A DNA stretch of 64,000 nucleotides, from the NCBI RefSeq assembly GCF_014204895.1, contig NZ_JACHMF010000001.1, positions 7,378,001-7,442,000 of the forward strand. Direction: 5' to 3'. Within the stretch, counting starts at the first letter, position 1. Every line of letters starts with the position of its first letter. This DNA comes from Paractinoplanes abujensis. GTDB lineage: Bacteria > Actinomycetota > Actinomycetes > Mycobacteriales > Micromonosporaceae. The notes beneath the pieces were generated by a model. It was not told the origin of the DNA. It ran no database searches and saw only the letters and a program-made list of their open reading frames with translations. Below are positions 1 to 7,970 of this stretch, piece after piece. Both the position numbers and the translations under genes were made by a program.

Positions 1-1
1 C

Positions 2-907
2 GAACTCGACCTGCCCCGGGGCCGGGCCGGTGCCGCCCAGGCTCCGCTCGGGCTGCACCTGCGGGCCGTCGCGCTCAACCAGACGCACGTCGCGGTCGAA
101 GCGGCCGACGTCACCGAGTCGCACCGGCTGGCCCGGGTCCGCCGTGACTTCGTGGCCAACGTCAGCCACGAGCTCAAGACCCCCATCGGCGCGCTCCAGC
201 TGCTGGCCGAGGCGCTGCTCGACGCGACCGAGCTGCCCGCGGCCGACCCGGCCGAGGCGCAGAACGAGGACCTGCTGGCCGCGCGGCGGTTCGCCGAGCG
301 CATCCACCACGAGTCGGCCCGCATGGGTCGTCTGGTCAGTGAGCTGCTCGAGCTGACCCGGCTCCAGGGCGCGGAGCCGCTGCCCACCCCCGAGCCGGTC
401 TCGGTCGACTGGGTGATCGCCGAGGTGATCGACCGCACCCGCACCACGGCGTCGGCCAAGACGATCGAGGTCGTCTACAACGGCCCCAAGGGCGGCACGG
501 TCTACGGCAGCGACAGCCAGGTCGCCACCGCGGTGACCAACCTGGTGGAGAACGCGATCGCGTACTCCGGGGAGGACACCAAGGTCGAGCTCACCCTGCG
601 TCAGGACGACGACTGGGTCGAGATCGATGTGGCCGACCAGGGCATCGGCATCGCGCCCCACGACGTCGACCGCATCTTCGAGCGTTTCTACCGTGCCGAC
701 CAGGCGCGTTCCCGCTCCACCGGCGGGACGGGCCTGGGGCTGGCGATCGTCAAGCACATCGCGACCAACCACGGGGGCCGGGTCAGCGTGACCAGCAGCC
801 TGGGCGACGGCTCGACGTTCACTTTGCGCCTACCGGCACGACCCCCCGAAGCCCCCTTGCCGTTACCGACGGCAATTGAGATCGAGTCCGGTTCGGCCGG
901 ACGCTAG
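2..907 (+). CDS. senX3: SenX3-like sensor histidine kinase (3' part; 5' end outside window)
   Basis: The reading frame is open from the first bases, so this is the C-terminal 301 residues of a membrane sensor kinase whose N-terminus lies upstream. The dimerisation/phosphoacceptor helix has the H-box SHELKTPIG near 164-190. The ATPase domain follows with N-box NLVENAIAYS (about 538-567), G1 DQGIGI (about 637-654), F-box FERFYRAD and G2 GGTGLGLAIVKHI (about 721-760), so it should be catalytically complete. It lies 31 nt upstream of an OmpR-type regulator, as in the SenX3-RegX3 phosphate-starvation system of actinobacteria. The SenX3 identity rests on this pairing and the motif sequence; the sensor part cannot be seen. 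Confidence 0.9.
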   Translation, partial: ELDLPRGRAGAAQAPLGLHLRAVALNQTHVAVEAADVTESHRLARVRRDFVANVSHELKTPIGALQLLAEALLDATELPAADPAEAQNEDLLAARRFAERIHHESARMGRLVSELLELTRLQGAEPLPTPEPVSVDWVIAEVIDRTRTTASAKTIEVVYNGPKGGTVYGSDSQVATAVTNLVENAIAYSGEDTKVELTLRQDDDWVEIDVADQGIGIAPHDVDRIFERFYRADQARSRSTGGTGLGLAIVKHIATNHGGRVSVTSSLGDGSTFTLRLPARPPEAPLPLPTAIEIESGSAGR

Positions 908-938
908 TCCCGGCAACCGGAAGATGGAAGGAACCACA

Positions 939-1622
939 TTGGCCCGCGTGCTCGTGGTCGAGGATGAGGAGTCGTTCTCCGACGCCCTGTCGTACATGCT
1001 GCGCAAGGAGGGCTTCGAGGTGTCGGTCGCCCCGACCGGGACCTCGGCGCTGACGCAGTTCGACCGGACCGGTGCCGACATCGTGCTGCTCGACCTCATG
1101 CTTCCCGAGATGTCCGGCACCGAGGTGTGCCGTCAGCTGCGGCAGCGTTCCGCCGTGCCGATCATCATGGTCACCGCCCGGGACAGTGAGATCGACAAGG
1201 TCGTCGGCCTGGAGATCGGCGCCGACGACTACGTGACCAAGCCGTATTCACCGCGCGAGCTCGTCGCCCGGATCCGGGCCGTGCTGCGCCGTCAGGGCAC
1301 CGAGGCCGCTGAGGTCTCGACGCCGACGCTGGCCGCCGGGCCGGTCCGGATGGACGTCGAGCGGCACGTCGTCACCGTCGACGGCGCCGGCGTGCAGCTC
1401 CCGCTCAAGGAGTTCGAGCTGCTCGAACTGCTGCTGCGCAACGCCGGCCGGGTGCTCACCCGCGGCCAGCTGATCGACCGGGTCTGGGGCGCCGATTACG
1501 TCGGCGACACCAAGACCCTGGACGTGCACGTCAAGCGGCTGCGCTCCAAGGTGGAGCCCGAGCCCTCGGCGCCGCGTTACATCGTCACGGTGCGCGGCCT
1601 GGGCTACAAGTTCGAGCCCTAG
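939..1622 (+). CDS. regX3: RegX3-like OmpR/PhoB-family response regulator
   Basis: Receiver domain at about residues 1-115 with acidic pocket E8/D9, phosphoacceptor D52 in VLLDLMLP, T79 and K101, followed by a PhoB-type winged helix (about 130-225). I chose the TTG start at 939 because GGAAGGA lies 6 nt upstream and because it gives 227 residues, the usual RegX3 length; an ATG at 924 would sit inside that ribosome-binding site. It is the cognate partner of the kinase just upstream. In related actinobacteria this pair controls phosphate-uptake genes; that role here is inferred from family and context. Confidence 0.93.
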   Translation: MARVLVVEDEESFSDALSYMLRKEGFEVSVAPTGTSALTQFDRTGADIVLLDLMLPEMSGTEVCRQLRQRSAVPIIMVTARDSEIDKVVGLEIGADDYVTKPYSPRELVARIRAVLRRQGTEAAEVSTPTLAAGPVRMDVERHVVTVDGAGVQLPLKEFELLELLLRNAGRVLTRGQLIDRVWGADYVGDTKTLDVHVKRLRSKVEPEPSAPRYIVTVRGLGYKFEP

Positions 1623-1631
1623 GCCGGCCCG

Positions 1632-2495
1632 CTACGACTTCGGGGGTGCGGCGGGCTCACGTCCGCCGCGCTTCTTGGGTCCCTCGGCCGCCGCGGTCGC
1701 TGGGTGCACCGCCACCACGCCGGCCTTGAGCCGGGCGTCGCACAGCTCGGCCAATTTCCCGTACGCCGGTTGGCCGATCAGCGCGATCAGCTCGGGCGCG
1801 TACGAGATGTACATGGGGTCGCTGCCCACGTGGGCCTCGGGCGACGAGGTGCACCACCAGTCGAGGTCGTGCCCGCCCGGCCCCCAGCCGCGCCGGTCGA
1901 ACTCGGCCAGCGTCGACTGCAGCACCTTCGACCCGTCCGGGCGCTTGATCCAGTCTTGTTCCCGGCGTACGGGCAACTGCCAGCACACGTCGGGCTTGTA
2001 CTCCAGCGGGTGCTTGCCGTCGCGCAGCGCCTGGGCGTGCAGCGCACAGCCGCCGCCCCCGGCGAAGTCGGCGTCGTTGAGGAACACGCACGGCCCGTCG
2101 GTGGACTGGATCGCCGTGCGCCGGGCCGGCTTGGCTCCGTCGATCGTGTCCACCTCGGTGTAGTTCTTGAAGCCGCGGCGGTAGTGCTGCCAGTTCTCCG
2201 GGGTCAGCCGCTGGGCGGCGGCCTTGACCCTGTTCTCGTCGTCGGCGTCGGTGAAGAACGCCCCGTGCGAACAGCAGCCGTCCTGCGCGCGACCGGCCAC
2301 GATGCCGTGGCAGGCCGAGCCGAAGACGCAGGTCCAGCGGGACAGCAGCCAGGTCAGGTCGGCCCGTACGAGGTGCTTCTCGTCATCGGGGTCGAGGAAC
2401 TCGATCCACTCACGAGGAAAGTCGAGGTCGACCTCGGCGGGGCGTTCCGCTGCCGCGGGGTCGAGGGTGATGCGGATCGGGGTACGGCGGCTCAC
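1632..2495 (-). CDS. Conserved cysteine-rich protein of unknown function
   Basis: 287 residues from a GTG start ([13 protein letters not shown]). The middle carries several conserved-looking cysteines: C in [10 protein letters not shown], a CC pair in [10 protein letters not shown], then [15 protein letters not shown] and DVCWQLP, a pattern reminiscent of metal-chelating Cys-cluster proteins (DUF3109/YkgJ-like). Trp-rich segments such as LDWWCTSS follow, and the C-terminus is a short basic/Pro tail. It ends 9 nt from regX3 in convergent orientation and its start faces the divergent isomerase gene. By position it corresponds to the conserved hypothetical near senX3-regX3 in mycobacteria (Rv0495c); that match is inferred from gene order. 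A much longer open frame upstream is antisense to the isomerase and is not real. Confidence 0.8.
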   Translation of the reverse strand: MSRRTPIRITLDPAAAERPAEVDLDFPREWIEFLDPDDEKHLVRADLTWLLSRWTCVFGSACHGIVAGRAQDGCCSHGAFFTDADDENRVKAAAQRLTPENWQHYRRGFKNYTEVDTIDGAKPARRTAIQSTDGPCVFLNDADFAGGGGCALHAQALRDGKHPLEYKPDVCWQLPVRREQDWIKRPDGSKVLQSTLAEFDRRGWGPGGHDLDWWCTSSPEAHVGSDPMYISYAPELIALIGQPAYGKLAELCDARLKAGVVAVHPATAAAEGPKKRGGREPAAPPKS

Positions 2496-2606
2496 TCGCG
2501 ACAGCGTACGCGCGCAGGTGACCAAAGCCGCGCTGACGCCCGGTATGGCCGCATATACCCGGTCGAGGAGGCGGCGTACGCGACGATCGGGTCTACGCTT
2601 GAGGGC

Positions 2607-3428
2607 GTGAGCTCCCGTGTCCCCGTGCTTCTGTCCAGCTCGTCGGTCTTCCCCGAGCCGACGGCCGCCGCGTTCGAGATGGCCGCGACGGTCGGTTACG
2701 ACGGGCTCGAGGTCATGGTGTGGACCGACCGCGTCAGCCAGGACGCCGGCGCGCTGAAAGGTCTGTCCGAGCACTACGACCTGCCCGTGCTTTCCGTCCA
2801 CGCCCCCTGCCTGCTGGTCACCCAGCGGGTCTGGAGCCCCGACCCGTGGGAACGGCTCAACCGGGCCGCCCAGCTCGCCGAGACGCTCGGCGCCCCCACT
2901 GTTGTGGTGCACCCGCCGTTCAGCTGGCAGCGTGACTACGCCAAGAATTTCGCCGCCGGGCTGGCCAAGGTGCAGGCGCGGCATCCCGACCTGGCCTTCG
3001 CCATCGAGAACATGTTCCCGGTTAAGATGGCGGGCCGCTGGTTCGTGCCCTACACCCCGGGCTGGGACCCGACCGAGACCGGCTTCGACGCGTACACGCT
3101 CGATTTGTCGCACTGTGCCGCGTCGCGGATCAACGCGCTCGGCATGGCCGACAAGATGGGCTCCGCCCTCAAGCACGTGCATCTGGGCGACGGCACCGGC
3201 GAGGGCCGCGACGAGCACCTGGTGCCGGGCCGGGGCAATCAGCCCTGCGCCGAGCTGTTGCGCTCGCTCTCGGCACGCGGCTTCAAGGGCTCGGTGGCGC
3301 TGGAGGTCTCGACGCGCAAGGCCGCCAGCCGCGCGGTCCGCGAGGCGGACCTCCGCGAGTCGCTCGAGTTCGCCCGCAAACACCTCGCGCCGGCGGAGTC
3401 GTCGACTCCGGCGATCACGCGGGCGTGA
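2607..3428 (+). CDS. Sugar phosphate isomerase/epimerase-like TIM-barrel protein
   Basis: 273 residues from GTG ([17 protein letters not shown]). The sequence fits the xylose-isomerase-like/AP endonuclease 2 TIM barrel: YDGLEVMVW near the N-terminus, [31 protein letters not shown] and LKHVHLGDG, with the His/Glu/Asp pattern that usually binds a divalent metal. Length is normal for the family. It is divergent from the Cys-rich gene, with 111 nt between starts. Its position parallels the sugar isomerase downstream of senX3-regX3 in mycobacteria (Rv0498). The substrate cannot be predicted. Confidence 0.85.
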   Translation: MSSRVPVLLSSSSVFPEPTAAAFEMAATVGYDGLEVMVWTDRVSQDAGALKGLSEHYDLPVLSVHAPCLLVTQRVWSPDPWERLNRAAQLAETLGAPTVVVHPPFSWQRDYAKNFAAGLAKVQARHPDLAFAIENMFPVKMAGRWFVPYTPGWDPTETGFDAYTLDLSHCAASRINALGMADKMGSALKHVHLGDGTGEGRDEHLVPGRGNQPCAELLRSLSARGFKGSVALEVSTRKAASRAVREADLRESLEFARKHLAPAESSTPAITRA

Positions 3429-3978
3429 GGGTCTCGCGGAGCGGAGCGGAGCCGGCCAGCTCGGCCCTCTTGCGGGCGCGGTGTGCGGCCACGTGTGAGC
3501 GGGTCGCGCAGCGCTCCGAGCAGAAGCGCCGGCAATTGTTGGACGACGTGTCCAGATAGACGTTGCCGCAGCGCTCGTCGGCGCAGATGCCGAAGCGGGC
3601 GCTGCCGTACTCGCACAGCCACACCGAGAGGCCCCAGACCGCGCCGGCCAGATACTCCGCGCTCACCGAGGAGCCGCGGCTGGTGACGTGCATGTGCCAG
3701 TCGCCGGCGTCGTGGCCGGAGATGCGGGGCTGCACGGGGAAGATCTCGAGCAGCGCGTTGAGTTCCGTGACGGCGTCGGCGTCGCGGCCGGACGTGCCGT
3801 ACTCGAAGACCTCGCGCAGGCGACGCTGGGCGCGGCGGAACATCGCCACGTCCTTCTCGACGACCTCGTCGCGCATCCAGGCCTGCTCGTCGGCGAACAG
3901 GGCCCGCAGTCCGGCGAGATCACCCAGCTCCGCGTTCACGAGATCAACCGCGGTTCGCGCGTACGCATCGAAGTTCAC
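3415..3978 (-). CDS. CGNR zinc-finger DNA-binding protein (ABATE domain)
   Basis: About 187 residues. The N-terminal half matches the ABATE-type region ([14 protein letters not shown]), and the C-terminal half carries the CGNR zinc finger: [14 protein letters not shown], then [11 protein letters not shown] with a basic helix after it, giving a C-x4-C...C-x3-C Zn site. Such proteins are considered transcriptional regulators. The GTG at 3978 gives the family-typical N-terminus; an in-frame ATG at 4014 would add 12 residues and cannot be excluded. The 3' end overlaps the isomerase gene by 14 nt in convergent orientation. Confidence 0.85.
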   Translation of the reverse strand: MNFDAYARTAVDLVNAELGDLAGLRALFADEQAWMRDEVVEKDVAMFRRAQRRLREVFEYGTSGRDADAVTELNALLEIFPVQPRISGHDAGDWHMHVTSRGSSVSAEYLAGAVWGLSVWLCEYGSARFGICADERCGNVYLDTSSNNCRRFCSERCATRSHVAAHRARKRAELAGSAPLRETLTPA

Positions 3979-4106
3979 CCGACAAAGGTAGCCGTCCCCG
4001 CGCCGGTCGAACATAAGCTTGTGGCTCACTACGCGCGCGTGGCCGGGGGCGGCCACGCGAGTGGCACTCCCGCGATACCGGGTGTTCCGGGCGATACCCT
4101 CGGGAC

Positions 4107-5024
4107 ATGCTCCGTTCCCTGCTCCTGGCCGCCGCCGGTTCGGACCGTCTCGGGCGCCTCGCCGGCTCCGCACCCTTCGGCCGCAACGCCGTCCGCAAGT
4201 TCGTCGCCGGTGGCGATGCCGGCGAGGCGCTGCAGACCGGCCGCATTCTGGTCGACGACGGCCTGGCCATCACCTTCGACCACTTGGCGGCGGAGACCCG
4301 CAGTGTGGAGCAGGCGGTCGCGGTCCGCGACGAGTACCGGGCGTTGCTGGGCCGGCTCAAAGGGGCCGGGCTGGCCCCGGCGGCCGAGGTCAGCGTGAAG
4401 CTCTCCGCGCTCGGGCAGCGGCTCGACGAGAAGCTGGCCTACGAGCACGCCCAGGCCGTCTGTGCGGCGGCGGCCGAGGCCGGCACGACGGTGACGCTGG
4501 ACGCGGAGGACCACACGCTCACCGACTCCACCCTCGAGATCCTGGCCGACCTGCGCAAGGACCACCCGGGCACGGGCGCGGTGCTGCAGGCCTATCTGCG
4601 GCGCACCGAGGGGGACTGCCGGGAGCTGGCCACGAGCGGCTCGCGAGTGCGGCTGTGCAAGGGGGCGTACGCGGAGCCCGAGTCGGTCGCGTTCCAGTCG
4701 TCTCTCGACATCGACAAGTCGTTCGTGCGCTGCCTCAACATCCTGATGTCGGGCGAGGGCTATCCGATGGTCGCCACCCACGACCCGCGGCTGATCGCCA
4801 TCGCCGAGGACCGGGCGCGCTGGTTCGACCGCACCGCCGACGAGTACGAGTTCCAAATGCTGTACGGGGTCCGCGTCGAGGAGCAGGCGAGGCTGGCCGC
4901 GGGGGGCAACGTGGTGCGCGTCTATCTGCCGTACGGGGAGCAGTGGTACGGCTATCTGATGCGCCGGCTGGCCGAGCGCCCAGGCAACGCGGGGGTCCTC
5001 GGCCGCGCGCTGGTGGGGCGGTAG
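4107..5024 (+). CDS. Proline dehydrogenase (FAD-dependent)
   Basis: 305 residues, the size of monofunctional bacterial proline dehydrogenases, which oxidise L-proline to pyrroline-5-carboxylate with FAD. Matching segments include SVKLSALGQ, TLDAEDHTL, AYLRRTEGD, RLCKGAYAEP, MVATHDPRL, FQMLYGVR and VRVYLPYGEQWYGYLMRRL, the last covering the substrate-binding YxxRRxxE-like helix. Nothing resembling a P5C dehydrogenase is adjacent, so the second step must be encoded elsewhere. In mycobacteria the corresponding position holds proC. Confidence 0.93.
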   Translation: MLRSLLLAAAGSDRLGRLAGSAPFGRNAVRKFVAGGDAGEALQTGRILVDDGLAITFDHLAAETRSVEQAVAVRDEYRALLGRLKGAGLAPAAEVSVKLSALGQRLDEKLAYEHAQAVCAAAAEAGTTVTLDAEDHTLTDSTLEILADLRKDHPGTGAVLQAYLRRTEGDCRELATSGSRVRLCKGAYAEPESVAFQSSLDIDKSFVRCLNILMSGEGYPMVATHDPRLIAIAEDRARWFDRTADEYEFQMLYGVRVEEQARLAAGGNVVRVYLPYGEQWYGYLMRRLAERPGNAGVLGRALVGR

Positions 5025-5221
5025 TCACCTCATAGGCAACAATTGGGGCTAAACCGCACAGATCCGGCGTGTCGGCCTTGACTTTTTCTGGCCATTTTCA
5101 CGGAACGTATCGCGTTGGTCACAGCCGTATCGATACCGTCCTTATGACACGCACGTTTGCCGCCGCGTCGCAGGCCTTCCCGGTCGCCGCGGCTGTGCCT
5201 GCGAAAGGATCGGTGCGACAC
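5025..5221. other. Intergenic region upstream of the bldC-like gene
   Basis: This AT-richer stretch precedes the BldC-like gene and presumably holds its promoter. A perfect 10-bp palindrome GTATCGATAC lies at 5127-5136, and TTGACT at 5078-5083 could serve as a -35 element, but no convincing -10 is visible at the right distance. Confidence 0.4.
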
Positions 5222-5434
5222 ATGACAGGTCCAGCCCAGACCGAGGAAAAGCTCTCGGAGGTGCGGTTCCTGACCGTGGCCGAGGTGGCCGCCCTGATGA
5301 GGGTCTCCAAGATGACGGTCTATCGGCTGGTGCACGGGGGTGACCTCACCGCCGTCCGCGTCGGGCGGTCGTTCCGCGTCCCCGAGCACGCCGTGCACGA
5401 ATATCTCCGCGGCGCTTTCTCGCAAACCGCGTAG
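5222..5434 (+). CDS. bldC: BldC-like MerR/excisionase-family DNA-binding protein
   Basis: A 70-residue protein that is almost entirely one MerR-type winged helix-turn-helix: [19 protein letters not shown], then [11 protein letters not shown] and VGRSFRVPE. Size and sequence match Streptomyces BldC and the mycobacterial homologue encoded next to bS22. BldC is a small developmental regulator that binds direct repeats cooperatively. The ATG at 5222 follows AAAGGA by about 14 nt, and longer in-frame extensions upstream lack family similarity. The gene precedes bS22 and the epimerase, as in mycobacteria (Rv0500A-Rv0500B-galE2). Confidence 0.88.
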   Translation: MTGPAQTEEKLSEVRFLTVAEVAALMRVSKMTVYRLVHGGDLTAVRVGRSFRVPEHAVHEYLRGAFSQTA

Positions 5435-5450
5435 GACGCCCAGCCGGGGC

Positions 5451-5503
5451 CGTTTTCAGCGGGTCCCGGCATTGCTGCCCGGGGCGTTTTTGGCGGGTCC
5501 CGG
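5451..5503 (+). repeat. Imperfect direct repeat between bldC-like gene and bS22
   Basis: Two 19-bp copies, 5451-5469 and 5485-5503, differ only at two adjacent bases: CGTTTT then CA or TG then GCGGGTCCCGG. They lie between the bldC-like gene and bS22, about 130 nt before the bS22 start, so they could belong to its leader or to a regulator site. Confidence 0.6.
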
Positions 5504-5631
5504 ACGGGCCGGTACGCTGGTGCGGTTGGTTCCCCGAGGTTACGTGCTCCGGGGGCCGTCGAATCAGATCGGATTCGGGTGACGCCTCGGGCGCATCCGG
5601 CCGAGCCACCAGGTTTCGAGAGGCATTCCGT

Positions 5632-5733
5632 ATGGGCTCCGTGGTCAAGAAGCGCCGCAAGCGTATGGCGAAGAAGAAGCACCGCAAGCTGCTGCGCAAG
5701 ACCCGCGTCCAGCGTCGTCGTCTCGGCAAGTGA
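5632..5733 (+). CDS. 30S ribosomal protein bS22 (AURKAIP1/COX24 domain), 33 aa
   Basis: This tiny gene encodes 33 residues starting [17 protein letters not shown] and ending VQRRRLGK, nearly identical in pattern to bS22 found in mycobacterial ribosomes near the decoding centre. Over half the residues are Lys or Arg, as expected for an rRNA-embedded peptide. AGAGG lies about 8 nt upstream of the ATG. The order bldC-like, bS22, epimerase is the conserved actinobacterial arrangement. It is short enough to be missed by standard ORF cut-offs. Confidence 0.93.
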   Translation: MGSVVKKRRKRMAKKKHRKLLRKTRVQRRRLGK

Positions 5734-5738
5734 TCCGG

Positions 5739-5759
5739 GGCCGGGTGTGATTCCCGGCC
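5739..5759 (+). terminator. GC hairpin after bS22
   Basis: Perfect 7-bp stem GGCCGGG/CCCGGCC around a 7-nt loop, 6 nt after the bS22 stop. There is no U-tract, so it may be a weak terminator or an attenuating or RNA-stabilising structure before the epimerase gene. Confidence 0.45.
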
Positions 5760-5802
5760 GGTCGGACACTTGCCGCACGCCGCATCGGAAGGTGCGCCTG
5801 TC

Positions 5803-6867
5803 GTGACCTCTCCGCCCAGCGTCGTCGTGGTCACCGGAGTCAGCCGTTATCTCGGCGCCCGGGTGGCCGCTCGTCTCGCAGCAGATTCCCGGGTCGACCG
5901 CGTCGTCGGCCTGGATCCGCACGAACCGCCCACGGCTCTGCGTGAGCTGCTGGCCGATGTCGAGCTGATCCAGGCCGACGCCCGCGCGGCGTCCGGCGCC
6001 ATCGCCGACCTCGGTGCCGAGGCCGTCGTGCACCTGGCGGTGACCAGCGCGCCCGACGCTCAGCACGGCCGGGCCGCGATGAAAGAGCAGAACGTCATCG
6101 GCACGATGCAGCTGCTCGCCGCCGCGCAGGCCGCACCCCGGCTGCGCAAGCTCGTCGTGCGTTCGTCGACGGCCGCCTACGGCGCGTCGTTCCGCGATCC
6201 CGGCGTCTTCACCGAGGACACCGAGCCGCGGGCCGTGCCGCGCGGCTCCTTCGCGCGAGACATCCTCGACATCGAGGGTTACGTCCGCGGTTTCCGGCGT
6301 CGCCGGCCCGAGGTGGCGGCCACTGTGCTGCGCTTTGCGCCCTTCATCAGTTCGACGGCCGACACGACGCTGACGCGCTACTTCGCCCAGCCGGTCGTGC
6401 CGACAGTGCTCGGCCGGGATGCCCGGCTGCAGTTCGTGCACGTCGACGACGCCCTCGAGATCCTGCACCGCTCGGTCATCGAGGAGCACCCGGGCACGTT
6501 CAACGTGGCCGGCGCGGGCATTCTCGCGCTCTCCCAGGCCATCCGCCGGGCCGGCCGCATCTCGGTGCCGCTGCCCGAGGGTGCGCTCTCGTCGCTGGCC
6601 GGGGTGGCCCGCAACGTGGGCGTCGGCCAGATCGGCTTCGACCAGATCGACCTGTTCGTGCACGGCCGCGTGGTCGACACGAGTCGTCTGGTCCGCGAGT
6701 TCGGTTTCACGCCGCGGTCTACGGCCGAGGCGTTCGACGACTTCATCCGGGGGCACGCCAACGGCTCGTCGCTGACCGCCGATCGGCTCACCGCGGCGGA
6801 GAAGGCGATCCTCGACGGGATCCGCCGGGTGCGGGCGGGTGCCACCGCCGGGGGTGACCGGCGTTGA
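5803..6867 (+). CDS. NAD-dependent epimerase/dehydratase (GalE2-like extended SDR)
   Basis: 354 residues from GTG at 5803, preceded by GGAAGG about 10 nt upstream. The N-terminal Rossmann motif reads VVVTGVSRYLGARVA (GxxxxxG), followed by an acidic residue after beta-2 (VVGLDPH). VVRSSTAAYG and the later segments fit extended SDRs, but the classical YxxxK is not obvious. The C-terminal region (QFVHVDDALEIL, GTFNVAGAG) matches the family. It overlaps the acyltransferase gene by 4 nt, so the two are probably co-transcribed. Gene order matches mycobacterial galE2-Rv0502, but sugar-nucleotide specificity cannot be told from sequence. Confidence 0.87.
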   Translation: MTSPPSVVVVTGVSRYLGARVAARLAADSRVDRVVGLDPHEPPTALRELLADVELIQADARAASGAIADLGAEAVVHLAVTSAPDAQHGRAAMKEQNVIGTMQLLAAAQAAPRLRKLVVRSSTAAYGASFRDPGVFTEDTEPRAVPRGSFARDILDIEGYVRGFRRRRPEVAATVLRFAPFISSTADTTLTRYFAQPVVPTVLGRDARLQFVHVDDALEILHRSVIEEHPGTFNVAGAGILALSQAIRRAGRISVPLPEGALSSLAGVARNVGVGQIGFDQIDLFVHGRVVDTSRLVREFGFTPRSTAEAFDDFIRGHANGSSLTADRLTAAEKAILDGIRRVRAGATAGGDRR

Positions 6868-7865
6868 GTCAGGACGAATTTCGCGACATGCTTCCGGGGC
6901 ACGCCGACTTCACGCTGCCCCAGCCGGCCGAGCCGGTGCGGGTCAACGGTCGTCGCCCCATCCCGGAGGTGCCGTCGATGAACGGGAACGGCCACCACGC
7001 CGCAGAGCCGGAGGCTGACGTCCTCGACGTCTGGGACCAGCGGGTGGCCGGGGCCCTGGCCTTCCTGCGGCGGCGGCTCACCGGGGGTTACGAGGTCGAC
7101 GAGTTCGGCTTCGACCGTGAGCTCAACGACGCCGTCTTCCAGCCGCTGCTGCGGGTGCTGCACCGTGACTGGTTCCGCACCGAGGTCTTCGGCGTCGAGA
7201 ACGTGCCGGCCAAGGGCGGCGCGCTGGTCGTGGCCAACCATTCGGGTACGTTCGCGCTCGACGCGCTGATGCTGAGTGTGGCGATCCGCGACCAGCACCC
7301 CGAGGAGCGGCATCTGCGTCTGCTCGGGGCCGACCTGGTGTTCCGCATGCCCGTAGTGAGCGAGCTGGCCCGCAAATCGGGCGCGACCGTGGCCTGCAAC
7401 CCCGACGCCGAGCGGCTGATGAGCTCGGGCGAGCTGGTCGGCGTGTTCCCCGAGGGCTTCAAGGGCATCGGCAAGCGCTTCGCCGACCGTTACAAGCTGC
7501 AGCGCTTCGGGCGGGGCGGGTTCGTCTCGGCCGCGCTGCGCACCGGCACCCCGATCGTCCCGGTGGCCATCGTCGGCGCCGAGGAGATCTATCCGATCCT
7601 GGCCGACATCAAGCCGCTGGCCCGGCTGCTCGGCGTGCCCTATTTCCCGGTCACGCCGACGTTCCCCTGGCTCGGCCCGCTGGGTCTGGTGCCGTTGCCG
7701 AGCAAGTGGCTCATCCAGTTCTGCCCACCGATCCCGACCGAGCACCTGACCGATCTGGCCGACGACCCGATGGTCGTCTACAACCTGGCCGATCAGGTCC
7801 GCGAGACGATTCAGGCCACGTTGCTGGAGTTGCTCGAGAAGAGGCCCGACGCCTTCGGGTTGTAA
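6864..7865 (+). CDS. Lysophospholipid acyltransferase family protein (PlsC-like)
   Basis: 333 residues, translationally coupled to the epimerase by a 4-nt overlap (TTG start). The acyltransferase signature is clear: NHSGTFALD (NHx5D, acyl transfer site) and GVFPEGFKG (FPEG, glycerol-phosphate binding), then GTPIVPVAIVGAEE. About 75 N-terminal residues are a Pro/Gly-rich, poorly ordered extension. Members acylate (lyso)phospholipids or related glycolipids at the inner membrane face; the acceptor is unknown. The coupling with a sugar epimerase suggests, but does not prove, a role in envelope lipid assembly. Confidence 0.9.
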   Translation: MSQDEFRDMLPGHADFTLPQPAEPVRVNGRRPIPEVPSMNGNGHHAAEPEADVLDVWDQRVAGALAFLRRRLTGGYEVDEFGFDRELNDAVFQPLLRVLHRDWFRTEVFGVENVPAKGGALVVANHSGTFALDALMLSVAIRDQHPEERHLRLLGADLVFRMPVVSELARKSGATVACNPDAERLMSSGELVGVFPEGFKGIGKRFADRYKLQRFGRGGFVSAALRTGTPIVPVAIVGAEEIYPILADIKPLARLLGVPYFPVTPTFPWLGPLGLVPLPSKWLIQFCPPIPTEHLTDLADDPMVVYNLADQVRETIQATLLELLEKRPDAFGL

Positions 7866-7910
7866 CCGGTTGTCACTGGATCGTGACGCCTTGTGCGCCT
7901 ATAGTGACAA

Positions 7911-7950
7911 GCGAGGGGCGGAGCCGGTGACACCCGGCAACGCCCCTCGC
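7911..7950. terminator. Bidirectional terminator hairpin between convergent genes
   Basis: Perfect 10-bp inverted repeat GCGAGGGGCG (7911-7920) / CGCCCCTCGC (7941-7950) with a further GCCGG/CCGGC helix in the loop. It sits between the acyltransferase end (7865) and the DUF5667 gene end (7971), so it can terminate both transcripts. Confidence 0.85.
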
Positions 7951-7970
7951 CATGTCTGCTGCTTGCTCGC

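Noticed and set aside
1632..3383. 583-residue minus-strand frame
   Set aside because: Only the last 287 codons have recognisable conserved sequence; the first part is antisense to the sugar isomerase gene.
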